Positions 36,154 to 45,800 of a stretch of DNA of 64,000 nt are shown piece by piece. The stretch covers positions 1 to 64,000 of the forward strand of contig CBDCYT010000001.1 in NCBI GenBank assembly GCA_965224325.1, in the 5' to 3' direction. Every line of letters starts with the position of its first letter. The stretch's first letter is position 1. The DNA is from CBDCMJ01 sp965224325. GTDB lineage: Bacteria; Chloroflexota; Dehalococcoidia; Lucifugimonadales; UBA3495. A program made the position numbers and the translations under genes. The notes under the pieces are model-generated. The model did not search any database. It was not told the origin of the DNA and saw only the letters and a program-made list of their open reading frames with translations.

Positions 36154-38823
36154 TCATTCCCGGATGAGTTCTAAATCTGTTGCATGGGGTTGTCGCTCCC
36201 CAAATACCACGTTGAAAGCTACCTGTTGGTCTGTTTGAAGATCATGCCATACCCGTGGATCCACTAGCGACAGAGGATTCATATGAATGTCTCCAAGGGA
36301 TTGCGTTTGGATGAACCCGAAGTAAGGTCTGATTACTTTGATTACTCCTGAGTGCGTCTGTCGCTCTTCATGGTTAGCAATGGACCCGGCATCCTTGGCT
36401 GTAATTCCCAGTCGATCTTTGACATGATCCAGTAGTTCGTGATGTTTCCTGTTAGTTCCAAGGGCCATCCTGACCTGTCCTCCTGACTCCCAGGTCGTGA
36501 CTACTTCAAGGAACTCGGATTTTGATTCGTCCGACGGGTCAGATCTTCCCAGTATTTCGTTAATGAGATTGACTCCTACCTCCGCTAACTTCCAATCCCA
36601 GCCCCACGCTTCGGCTGTCTCATTTACGACTCTGGTTCCTTTCTTTGCTTGTTCTTCTGCCTCGGGCATTCTGCCCAAGGTCCGGAGTTGTTCCACTCGT
36701 CGTCTCAAGGCGTCTGCAAGTTGAGTGCCCTGCACCCTCCTTATCCGGTTCGGCAAATGGCTGCCTGCTGAATTCCAAACATATTCTAATTCTTCCAACG
36801 CTGGGAGAATCTGTCCGCCCCTCAGCAAGATTTGTCCCCTGACGCTTTTCATCGAAATTTCGTCTGCCTCTAGGCTACTGGCTGCTTCGTCGATTCTCTC
36901 TAATGCTCTGCTGAATTCTCCCGATCCGAGCAGGAAAGTCGCGTAGTGAAATCTGTTGATGTCCGTCGCGCCGCAGAGCAAGGATTCCTCATATTCTTGC
37001 TCTATCTCGTAAATCGGGGCCCTTTCCTGTTCGAGGATCCAGGCCTTTATCCTGTAAATTTCAGACCATTGAGGCATGAGTTCCCGAGCTCGTTCTAGTG
37101 ACTCATGGGCGGCCAAAAAATTGTTTGCTCTCATCATTGCAATGGCGTTCTGGAGATGTGGGGCTGTGATTCCCTGGTCGTTGGATTCAATGTGAATGAG
37201 ATTGCGGTTGTATCTATACGTGTTCTGCTGAAAAGCGCTATTATCTTGAGCCGTCTGCCACTGCTTTATTTTTGCTCGTGTATTAGTCACGACTTCAGTG
37301 GTCGGTGGGTGGTAACGGGACAGGTAGTCGAAGACGAGGGATCCTATTTGATAGACTTCATTCCCGAATTGGTCTAGGTTCTTTTCGATGATGTTCGACT
37401 GATGCAGCTCCTGCATTGTCTGCACGAACGGTATGTATTTCTCATCAACTAAATCTTGCAGCTGGGTTTGGCTCAGATTGCGGCGGGCCGCCTGTAGGAT
37501 GGAAATTACTCTTACGGAAAGTTGTGACAGTCTGGAGAAGACATTTTCCCAGCAGAACCGCAGCGCCTGTTCGAAGTCGTCGTTCGAAAGTATGTCTTCG
37601 GCACTGGTTCCTTTACCCACTGCTTGCACGAACCATTTGATGAGAAGTGGATTATGGTGGAGTCGACTGCAATAGTCCTTCAATACACCTTGTTTGTTGT
37701 TCTTGATGGTCGTGTAGTTGTAAGCAACTCCCAGATGTCTCATTAGGGAGACGGCGTCGTTCGCCGACAGATCTGGCATGCTATAACGGAGTTCGATTTC
37801 CCCGAGGCCTACTCTGGATGTTAAGAGTAATTTTGACCCATCGGGTATGCTGATTGCCAGATCTCTGATTTGTGAACCTAGGGTTTCGAGGTTGTCGATG
37901 ACCAGCAAAGTCCTAGTCATCGCCATCTGATCAACGACTCTTTGCCAGGCAGGTTCATGATCTTTGCGAACTGACAAGTTGATGGCTGACAATAGACGGT
38001 CCACCAATGCTTGCGTTGTGTCCACTGAGTCGGTAATGGTACGAATTCCGTCTAGGGTTAGATTTTGTGTCTTTAATGAAACCCAAACTATCCGGCCTAT
38101 CTTCGATTCAGAGTCTTCGATGATGTCATGGCATACCCGTAGGGCCAGAGCAGTCTTTCCGACTCCACCTGCTCCAACCACCGTAATGACACTGTGATTA
38201 GATTCCAAGAGCGATTTTAATTGCCTTCTTTCAGCTTGCCTCCCTATGAACCCTGTGTCGTCGAATTCTGGCGTCGGCAGGTTGTGGGAAGTGCTCTCTT
38301 CCTCCATCCAATATGAAGGTAAAGTCACATCAAGATTTGTGTCGTACCTTTCTGCTAGGCGAGCCCCTTCGAGTAGTCGTTCCCACGTCATGTTCGGAGA
38401 TTCGGCATAGAGTCCCATGGGTATGGACATGAGTGTTGGGAGGTCATCAGCTTCTAATAGTCTGATTGGGTGCATTACCCTTTTCCGTATCCCGTAAACG
38501 CCCTTTTCTCCTATGCTCTTGGTCGTGTTTCCTATTTCGGATGGATGGACATTGCGTATCATGGAATTGTGTCGGTTAAGCAATTGAACCAGATCCCCTA
38601 AATCTAGGTAAGGGAGGAGATCATCGTTTCTTGCGTCTTCCAGCCTCCACTCTGGTTCGTCAATATCCTCGCGAAGACGCTTGAGGGCTCGTTCCTGCTC
38701 ATCTGGAGTCAAGAAGCTTGGATCCCCGAAGTTGCTGCATTGCACTAAGTTGTCAGAAAGGGATCGCTCTAATCCCTGTAGGACTAGATAGCATTTCGCG
38801 CGAACCATACTTAGGCTGGACAT
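36154..38823 (-). CDS. HEPN - STAND (NB-ARC) - TPR - cold-shock-like protein
   Basis: 889 aa. Residues 1-170 resemble Swt1-type HEPN domains (LLPYLDLGDLVQLLNRHN). They include RKRVMHP (113-119), which fits the HEPN RNase signature R-x4-H. Residues 190-450 are a STAND NTPase: GFIGRQAE at its entry, Walker A GAGGVGKTA (217-225), Walker B TLLVID (305-310) and KLLLTSR (331-337). A winged-helix part follows, then TPR-like helices from about 570 to 800. The last 60 residues (SGVIKVIRPYFGFIQT ... VAFNVVFGERQPHATDLEL) look like a cold-shock OB fold. The layout implies ligand sensing, oligomerisation and RNA cleavage, as in Avs-like defence. Confidence 0.8.
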   Translation of the reverse strand: MSSLSMVRAKCYLVLQGLERSLSDNLVQCSNFGDPSFLTPDEQERALKRLREDIDEPEWRLEDARNDDLLPYLDLGDLVQLLNRHNSMIRNVHPSEIGNTTKSIGEKGVYGIRKRVMHPIRLLEADDLPTLMSIPMGLYAESPNMTWERLLEGARLAERYDTNLDVTLPSYWMEEESTSHNLPTPEFDDTGFIGRQAERRQLKSLLESNHSVITVVGAGGVGKTALALRVCHDIIEDSESKIGRIVWVSLKTQNLTLDGIRTITDSVDTTQALVDRLLSAINLSVRKDHEPAWQRVVDQMAMTRTLLVIDNLETLGSQIRDLAISIPDGSKLLLTSRVGLGEIELRYSMPDLSANDAVSLMRHLGVAYNYTTIKNNKQGVLKDYCSRLHHNPLLIKWFVQAVGKGTSAEDILSNDDFEQALRFCWENVFSRLSQLSVRVISILQAARRNLSQTQLQDLVDEKYIPFVQTMQELHQSNIIEKNLDQFGNEVYQIGSLVFDYLSRYHPPTTEVVTNTRAKIKQWQTAQDNSAFQQNTYRYNRNLIHIESNDQGITAPHLQNAIAMMRANNFLAAHESLERARELMPQWSEIYRIKAWILEQERAPIYEIEQEYEESLLCGATDINRFHYATFLLGSGEFSRALERIDEAASSLEADEISMKSVRGQILLRGGQILPALEELEYVWNSAGSHLPNRIRRVQGTQLADALRRRVEQLRTLGRMPEAEEQAKKGTRVVNETAEAWGWDWKLAEVGVNLINEILGRSDPSDESKSEFLEVVTTWESGGQVRMALGTNRKHHELLDHVKDRLGITAKDAGSIANHEERQTHSGVIKVIRPYFGFIQTQSLGDIHMNPLSLVDPRVWHDLQTDQQVAFNVVFGERQPHATDLELIRE

Positions 38824-39125
38824 GACTTAACCCTTTAACTTAGATTTTCCCTGTTTGGTCGGTGTCCGATTGAGGGGATCTATAGAGGAGTGAGTGTCAG
38901 CCCACAGTTTTCTGGAACCGGCTACCGGAGGGATGTTCTGGGAGTTTCTCCGTCCGGGAAGCGCGGGTGCATATGCCTTTGTGCTGGTTTCGAGTTGCAA
39001 GCGCCACTGCAGGGGTCCGAAGGGCGAGTAGGTGATTGGTTCTATGACCGGGTCCTTCGGTTGGGGCAGTGTTTGACCTGTCTCAGTGGTCGCCTGCATC
39101 TGCTCCCTCTGCGTCGAATGTACTG

Positions 39126-39539
39126 CGAATCTTTCATTCGGCAGTCGTGGAAATAACGTTGGACAGGCTGTATCGCGGACACCTCCGCCTCTTATCCCAC
39201 ATCACCGAGATGGTAGGCAACTTTGCCGCACATTTGACCCGGGATGAGATGGCCTATGGCGCCCAGGAGCGGGGGCTCAACTAGGGATCGATTCGGGCGC
39301 CCGATGAACTGGTGGATGAGGGCCACCTGAATGATCGCGGCTTTTGGGTGGAGGTTCCCCATCCTGAGCTGGACCGGAGCTTCAAATACTCCGGTCCCGC
39401 CGGTATATACAACGGCTCACCCTGGCGAATATCAAGACGGGCCCCCTTGATCGGGGAGCACAACGAGGAGATTTACTGCGGGGAACTGGGGCTTCAAAGG
39501 ACGGAGTTGGCTTACCTGGCGGAATCGGGAGTGGTGTAG
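39126..39539 (+). pseudogene. CaiB/BaiF CoA-transferase C-terminal fragment with amber stop
   Basis: HLTRDEMAYGAQERGLN, then TAG at 39282-39284, then GSIRAPDELVDEGHLNDRGF and ISRRAPLIGEHNEEIYCGEL in the same frame. Intact relatives read ERGLNWG, so the TAG replaces a Trp codon (TGG to TAG). Only the last 140 residues of a roughly 400-residue family III CoA transferase are present. It is dead in two ways. Confidence 0.85.
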
Positions 39540-39633
39540 GCCGCCGCGAATTATCGGTCTAAAGCATGTCCTCCGAAGGGACTGGATTGTCTTCATGTCG
39601 GCGGCCACCGCCAAACCATGCTGGCACATCCTG

Positions 39634-39942
39634 CTATTGCGGTTCGAACATCTCATAAAACTCGATGTAGCTTTCCTCCACGAATTCATTCATCTGCTGC
39701 GACACAGACCTGATCTCCTCCGGCATTGGGTTACCTTCGCGGTAGGGTGACTCTAACACTGGCGCCGTCCAGTCCATATAGACCGTATTGGCAGGTCCCG
39801 GTACAGTGCCACCGCTGGTATATACCCTTATCGGAGAGCGCTGACCGGCGTTTTCATAAGCCTTGCCAATCTTCGTGATCTGCTCCGCCGCCCTTCGAGC
39901 TGTCCCCGGTTTACATCTGAAAACCCGCCGAATTAGGTACAT
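39634..39942 (-). CDS. NIPSNAP/ABM-like dimeric alpha-beta barrel protein
   Basis: 102 aa beginning MYLIRRVFRCKPGTARRAAE, with TVYMDWTAPVLES in the middle. This is the ferredoxin-like fold of NIPSNAP and antibiotic-biosynthesis-monooxygenase proteins. Small proteins of this kind are numerous in SAR202-like genomes. No active-site residues can be named and the substrate is unknown. It is a single-gene unit ahead of a palindromic repeat. Confidence 0.65.
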   Translation of the reverse strand: MYLIRRVFRCKPGTARRAAEQITKIGKAYENAGQRSPIRVYTSGGTVPGPANTVYMDWTAPVLESPYREGNPMPEEIRSVSQQMNEFVEESYIEFYEMFEPQ

Positions 39943-39981
39943 GGGAGTCCTCCTTCAGTTAATCTAGTCTTGCGCCCACCC

Positions 39982-40033
39982 TTCGACAGGCTCAGGGCGA
40001 ACGGTTTCCTTCCGTTCGTGGTGAGCTTGTCGA
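39982..40033. repeat. Palindromic repeat (TTCGACAGGCTCAGGGCGAACGG type)
   Basis: The arms 39982-40004 and 40012-40033 are imperfect inverses around a 7-nt loop. This kind of palindrome is common as a high-copy intergenic repeat in many bacteria. It lies between two convergent-or-tandem minus-strand genes and may help end transcription. Confidence 0.75.
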
Positions 40034-40102
40034 TCCACAGCGGGGGGGTTCTGATAAGCCCCCAGTGTGCTTCCTCCCGGAGCGGCCTCACACAGGCCAA
40101 TT

Positions 40103-40456
40103 CTACTCCATCGGGACTCTTTCGAACTGGGTCTTGGGGAATATGGCCAACAACCTTGCGGTAGCGCCGGACCGGTTTTCGAACCCGTACTTGACACCTG
40201 CAGGGGCCAGGACAGTGTCCCCCTCTCCTAGCGTAACTACCTGGTCACCCAGAATTGCTTCCAGACTGCCCTCCACGATGACCATGGCCTCTTCGCTGTC
40301 GGGGTGGATGTGGGTGGTGACCCGACCTCCAGGTCCGATTTCCAGGTGGCTGATGTATAACAACAGGGCACCCTGGGTAGCGTCGACGAGGACCGCCCGC
40401 TCGACCCCGGGATATCCCACTTCCGTGGTTGCATCAGCTTGACTTATGATGGGCAT
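40103..40456 (-). CDS. Cupin-domain protein
   Basis: 117 aa from ATG 40456, which has GGGGAGGAAAG just upstream; longer frames are not supported. The single cupin barrel shows the first motif GRVTTHIHPDSEEAMVIVEG (His-x-His...Glu metal ligands) and the second GDTVLAPAGVKYGFENRSG. It binds a metal and may be a small dioxygenase, isomerase or sugar-binding protein. The second motif has an unusual Tyr-Gly where a His is common, so activity is uncertain. Confidence 0.85.
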   Translation of the reverse strand: MPIISQADATTEVGYPGVERAVLVDATQGALLLYISHLEIGPGGRVTTHIHPDSEEAMVIVEGSLEAILGDQVVTLGEGDTVLAPAGVKYGFENRSGATARLLAIFPKTQFERVPME

Positions 40457-40856
40457 CGTCTTTCCTCCCCAGCAAATACAGTAATTGCTGACCGTTGCTC
40501 GGACTGATAACTCTTTGTTGGCGGGATTAGGGGAAGCCTGATATGAGACCCCTAATCCCCTCACCCCGGCAAAACACCTGTAGCAAGGCGTACGAGGATC
40601 ATGACGCGGGCACCAGGGGTCTAACCTCCGCCTGGAAGCGCTCCATGGTCCGGAACTTGTCCGCAAAGGACTCGCCGGGTATCTCTAAATGTCCATTTAC
40701 CATATCACTTGTTTTAGCCAAATGGGGAATACGGGCTGGGACACAGCACCTTGCCGTGTTAACCTATTCCAGCGGTCTGCACATGCTTGAGCAGGCCGCC
40801 GTGTCATCGCGAAGCGGAGTTTCGGTGATTGATATCCCATCAAAGGAGTAAAAATA
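40457..40856. other. Intergenic region with a solo IS end
   Basis: No gene is supported. It contains the IS1380-type right-end copy at 40693-40737 and the upstream region of the Lys-rich small gene. Confidence 0.5.
40693..40737. repeat. Solo IS1380 right-end repeat
   Basis: It matches 42664-42709 almost base for base (...ATCACTTGTTT.AGCCAAATGGGGAA...) in the same orientation. It is a leftover of another IS1380 copy or part of a tandem end. Confidence 0.7.
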
Positions 40857-40958
40857 ATGGGTGATAAGGGTGGTAAAAAAGGTAAGGCCAAAAAGGAACA
40901 ACAGAAACATGCAAAACACACTCTAATGGAAAAACGTAAATTGAAAAAGGAAAAGTAG
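40857..40958 (+). CDS. 33-aa Lys-rich small protein
   Basis: ATG 40857 with AAAGGAG at 40842-40848. The product MGDKGGKKGKAKKEQQKHAK... ends in RKLKKEK and is about 40 percent Lys. Tiny proteins beginning MGDKxxKK are widespread in Chloroflexota and Actinomycetota genomes and unassigned. It probably binds nucleic acid because of its charge, but that is inference. The left end of the IS1380 element begins 5 nt after its stop. Confidence 0.65.
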   Translation: MGDKGGKKGKAKKEQQKHAKHTLMEKRKLKKEK

Positions 40959-40962
40959 ATTT

Positions 40963-42710
40963 AAGCCGGGATTCCCCAGATCAAAGTGATTGCCCTGCGA
41001 TTGGGCCCTCTGGCGTGCCGTGAACTAGAAAACGGCAGCCTGAGGGCGTCAACTGCATCCGATTCACTCAACTGACCCACTCCCATAGAGTAACCACCCC
41101 CCTGACGAGCGTAAAAGTCTAGAATTGCCTGCCCCTGCCCAAGCGTCTCCCTCGGGGTGGTCTATTTACCCCGGACGACCCCATAACTGTCCGAAATACC
41201 TGTGCTCTCAAAGCAGGCTAGCCAGGTGCCAGCCGAAGCCGGCTGATCCGTTCTAGTATCCCGGTCAGCATTTCCCTGGTTACCAGCACCTCGGCAAGCT
41301 GAAACACCAGCCTCCTGGCATGACGTACCAACCGTCCTCCGGTTTTGATCAGCCTGGTCTGAAGACTGGTCAGAGTCCAGTGCTTCATATCCTCCGGCAA
41401 CACCAGCCTTCTCATAAAGTTGCCCAGGTTGTAAGTCAGGACGAACAGCCATAGTCTCACCTGGTTGGCCACGAACTTGTGGCAGGAAAGCCGGGTCCAG
41501 TTCAGGGCGTACTTGCCTTCCTTGATCCACTGCTCCGCCGTGCCACGGCCATTGTAGAAGCGGACTATTCCTTTGGGTGGATAGCTCAGGTTGGTCACGA
41601 TGAAACCAACCCTGGGAAATAGCTCCCCCTGATGCCACTCTACTTTAGCCACCACTCGCCTGGGCAAGTGCCAACTCTGGGCCTGATAGGCAAAGTCATG
41701 GTAGGAGACGCTAGGCTCCCGGGATGGCCATTCGGTAGGACGCTCCAGCAAGGGTTGGATCTGCTCCTGAATTACCTGATTGGCGGGAAGCCGGATGGCG
41801 TACCCGATCTTTCCTTGTTCCAGATACTCGTATAGCTCCGGCTTGGCAAAAGCAGCGTCACCCCGGAACAGCAACCGCAGTCCTTTCTTCTGGTATCCTT
41901 TCACCACCGGCTCAAGGAGTTCCTGCCAGCCATCGGCACTATGCACGTTTCCGGGTCGTAGCGTCGCTCCTTCGCAATCCCCAAACTGGTTGAACAGAAA
42001 GAGGGGATGATAGCAAACACACTCGAAGTGCCCGTTGTAGGCGGCTCCTTCCTGCTGACCATGCACTGGACTCTCCGAACTGTCCATGTCCAGAATCACT
42101 CGCCGGTGTGGAGTGTGAGCCATGGCCAGCTCCACCCACTGGGGATTCATCAGGGCCAGCCCCTTTAGGTTGTCCTCTTGAGTCAGAGTCTCCGTCTCAA
42201 AACGGCTCATGGTGTCGGTTCTGGCGGCGTTGCGGTCTGAGCCTTGCCAGCCCACGACAACTCTCATGGCTGGGTCTTGGGAAAGACGTTCTGCATCGTT
42301 GGTATCATCGTAGCCGGCCAAGCGGCTGTAGATGGACTGGCGGAGCAGAGGGACCAGGTGGTGGCGGATGTTGCGGCCGGTACGGCTTTCCTGGAGATAG
42401 TCGGAGGCTATGGGGGTAAGGTCCAGGGCGTCATCCAGTTCTCGGAATGCCAGCAGTCCGGCGTCGGAGGTGATGGTGGCACCATGTAACTCCAGCCGGA
42501 TTTGGGGATTGAATTGGAGCCGAAGAGAGGCCTTTTCGCGGTCACCCATCGGGTGCCTCCAATGCCGGTACGCAAGTTATCTGAAATAGCCAACTTATTG
42601 CATGTATTATATCTGAAATACGGCTAAGAGATTCATGTAACGACTAGAAAAGCAAGAAAGTTGCCTATTTACCGCATCACTTGTTTGAGCCAAATGGGGA
42701 ATACGGGCTC
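40963..42710 (-). mobile_element. IS1380-family insertion sequence, apparently complete
   Basis: The left end (AAGCCGGGATTCCCCAGATC at 40963-40982) and right end (42676-42710) are imperfect inverses of each other around the transposase gene. Left and right noncoding flanks of about 255 and 160 bp are included. Copies or parts of the same family occur at 27461, 34353 and 40693. The exact target duplication could not be seen. Confidence 0.75.
41218..42549 (-). CDS. IS1380-family transposase, full length
   Basis: 443 aa, DDE fold. Candidate catalytic residues are Asp in RRVILDMDSSESPVHG, Asp in LRLLFRGDAAFAKPE and Glu in GTAEQWIKEGKYAL. The rest follows the family to HARRLVFQLAEVLV ... RLRLAPG. 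No frameshift or stop is seen, so this copy may be active. It is the parent type of the truncated copies in this window. Confidence 0.93.
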   Translation of the reverse strand: MGDREKASLRLQFNPQIRLELHGATITSDAGLLAFRELDDALDLTPIASDYLQESRTGRNIRHHLVPLLRQSIYSRLAGYDDTNDAERLSQDPAMRVVVGWQGSDRNAARTDTMSRFETETLTQEDNLKGLALMNPQWVELAMAHTPHRRVILDMDSSESPVHGQQEGAAYNGHFECVCYHPLFLFNQFGDCEGATLRPGNVHSADGWQELLEPVVKGYQKKGLRLLFRGDAAFAKPELYEYLEQGKIGYAIRLPANQVIQEQIQPLLERPTEWPSREPSVSYHDFAYQAQSWHLPRRVVAKVEWHQGELFPRVGFIVTNLSYPPKGIVRFYNGRGTAEQWIKEGKYALNWTRLSCHKFVANQVRLWLFVLTYNLGNFMRRLVLPEDMKHWTLTSLQTRLIKTGGRLVRHARRLVFQLAEVLVTREMLTGILERISRLRLAPG

Positions 42711-42818
42711 AATGTTCGTACCGGCGCTCTCGTCGCTTCTCGCCTATCGGTTTCGGCGGCGGCGATTCATCCGGTCGAGGCTCAATCATCGCGGCCGTCT
42801 TGAACCCTACGGCTAAGG

Positions 42819-45800
42819 TTATTCCGCCGCTATATCGAGCCAGGTGGACTTCTTGCCCTCCCCGGCGGAATTCACCGCCGCCACCCGGTAGCGGTACTCC
42901 ACGCCTTCCTCCACGTTGTCATCGGTGAAGGTCATGGCCTTGCCGGCCGCGTCGATGGTGGCATACTTCGTCAATGCTTGTCCGTTCATGCTGCCGTTCT
43001 GGAGGGTGCCGCGGTACACCACGTATTCGACAACGGCGTCGCCGGTAGGCGCAGTCCAGGTCAGCTCTATCTCCTGCGCCGTGGCCTCGCCCTCCAGGTC
43101 TTGTGGCTTGCCGGGTAGGGCCGCCACCGCATCCGTCGCGGCGCTGGTCAACGATTCCTCGTTGTTCGCGTCGTCGGTGAAGGAGACGCGCACCTTGATG
43201 GTCTTGCCCTTGTCCCTATCGGCCAGGGTGTAGGTGCGGTCCGTCGCGCCCTGGATGTTCTCGTCGTCGGCCATCCACTGATAGCTGAAAGTCACGTTGT
43301 CCAGCCCGTCGTCGTCGGCGATGCCCGTCGTGTCCGCCGTCAGAGTCTGGCCCACCAGGGCCGTGCCGCTGATGCTGGGCTGGCCGGTGGCCGGACTGTT
43401 GGGGGGCGGTCCAAGTATGACTCTTGCGGCGCCGCCGGACAGCATCCTGCCGTCCTCGGTGCACACCGCCCCCGCCGCGTCGCAGTCGGCGGGCGGTGAC
43501 AGCGACACCGTGACCATGGCGCCGGACTCCGGGGTCAACCGGACCTCCCACAGGTCGCTGCGGTCGTCCACCCGGCTGACGGCCTCGACGGCGGCGTTGG
43601 TCACCTCCAGGGCTTGGTCCCGCAGCGCCTCTGGGGTGGTGGACACCGCCTCGCTGAACACCAGCCGGAAGGCGAACGGCGTCCCCGCGCCGCCGTGGGT
43701 CCCCTCCGGCATTCCCTCGAACCGCGCCGTCAGCGGCTCGCCTGCGACCGTGAACTCGACGCTGAGCGTTCCCAGCTCACTGCCGCCGCCGTCCTTCTCG
43801 GAGTGCGCCGTCGCCGTCAGGGTGTAGCTGCCCGCCGCCAGCGTGGCACCGTGCTCATGGCCGCCGCTGTCGCCGTGCAGCGCATACGGCTCGTCATTGT
43901 CCGTCCGCGCGACCCGGTCGTCCGGCCCCGGACCCGAGAGCTCAAGCCTCACGCTCTTCAACTCCGCCTCTGGGGCCACATTCGCCCGGAAGCCGTAGAG
44001 CTTCGCGGGATCGATGCCCGTCAGCGTCGCCCCGTCCTCGACCGCGCCCGCATCCAGGTGCGCCGTTGCGTCCACCAGCTCGAATCCGGTCAGCGGGGCG
44101 ACCGTCGCGAGCTCCGACGTCGGCGCCTCGCCCGTATCGTTGTCGACGATGGTCACCTCGGCCCGGCCGTCGCCAGCGCCCAGGGTGAAGAACCGGGAGA
44201 CGCCTCCCGCGAGCAGCAAGCGCAGCTCGAACGTTTCGTCCCCCTCGACGAGCGTGTCGTCGACAATGCCGACGGACCGCAGCCGGGAAGCGACGTACAT
44301 GCCGTTCACCAGCACAAAGTCGCCGGGCTCAATGCGCAGGCTCTCGATGAGCAGCTCGTAGTCTTCCTGAGTCTTGACGAGCGGACCCTCGGGAAGCGGC
44401 CCGACGACGCCCGCGCTCGTAAAGCTCGGGCGGATGTCGCGGTCGTAGATGTCCAAGCCCGCCGGCGTCTCCGCCAGCACCGTGAAGAACAGCTCGCCGG
44501 CGCCTTCGTCCACGCGGTATTCGGTGGCCCCCAGGCGCAACGTGATCGGCGCTCCCAGGGTCGCCGAGGCTTCGCCCAGGTTGCCGGCGTCCCCCGCCAC
44601 CCGCACCTGGTAGGTGTATTCGGTCAGGGCGAGCACGTCGTAGTCGTCCAGCGTGGTGGCGTTGCGCAGCACGAACCAACCCCTGGTCTCGGCGGCCGTC
44701 CACGCGCTCCAGGCCCCGCCGTCTTCCTTCCGCCGGAACTCGTAGGCGTCGGCGGAGCCCGTCCACTCCAGACGGATCTTGCCGGTGTGCGCGGTGGCGG
44801 TGAGGTTGTCGGCGTCGGTCGGGTCGGTCGACTCGTCCACGTCGGTCACGGTCACGGTGATGGCCTGGTCGGTCGTCAGCGCGCGGTCGCCCGTCCCCCC
44901 GGTGGCGGTGACGGTCACCAGATAGGTGTTGTCCCTACCGGAGTCGGCGGGGTCCTCGTAGTCGGGCGCCGTCGCAAAGGTCAGCTCGCCGCCGGTCGCG
45001 TCGATTCGGAACTGCGCCTGGTCCGCGCCGCCGGTGATCGTATACCTCACCGTGTCCGCGGCGTCCTCATCTGTGGCCCTCACCGTGCCGACGGCCGTCT
45101 GGTTCTCGGCCACCGAGAACGACGCGGCGCTGGTGAACTCCGGCGGGGCGTTGGGCTCCGGCACGTTGTTGGTGATGGCCTGGGACACCACATCGTTGCC
45201 GTTGCCCGCCGCGTCCTGGACCGTGCCCAGCCCGACGTGCAGGATCAGCGATTGGCCGTGCAAGATCGTAAAGCCCAGCGCCAGTGTGACGACGTTCTCC
45301 GCGACCGTAGCGGACGCGATTGGGACACCTCCAACGTTGAATTCAGCATGGTCGGCCGACGAGATGTCCTCGCTGAACGTCGCGATGACCTTCGTCCCGT
45401 CCACGCTGGTCTCGGCGCTCAGCAGCGTCGGGCGGATGCCGTCCACCAGCACGGCTCCAAAGGCGTAGGGTAAATGGGTCAACGTGGCCGCGATGCCACC
45501 CGCCGTGATGGTGCCGCCGTTCAGGGTCAGCGAGTCTGCGGGGACCCCGATTCCGTCCGTGTCCTCGTCGTCCTCCACCACGGTGTAGCTGAACAGCAAC
45601 GACTCTGTGCCCGTGCCGCTCTCGTAGTCGGCCTGCCGGGGTCCGCCGCCGATGTCCAGCGCCAACTGCGGCGTGCCGCTCACCGTCACCGCCGCGCTGA
45701 ACGTCACCGTCACCGAGAGCGTCTTACCGATGGCGTAGATACCGCCGGGCGCACCCAATGTGAGGACCCCAGGCGTCTGGGCCGACGCGTTCGTGGTCCC

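Noticed and set aside
38827..39099. 90-codon minus-strand frame directly upstream of the STAND gene
   Set aside because: No hydrophobic core, domain or ribosome site. The 4-nt spacing alone is not enough, though a leader peptide cannot be excluded.
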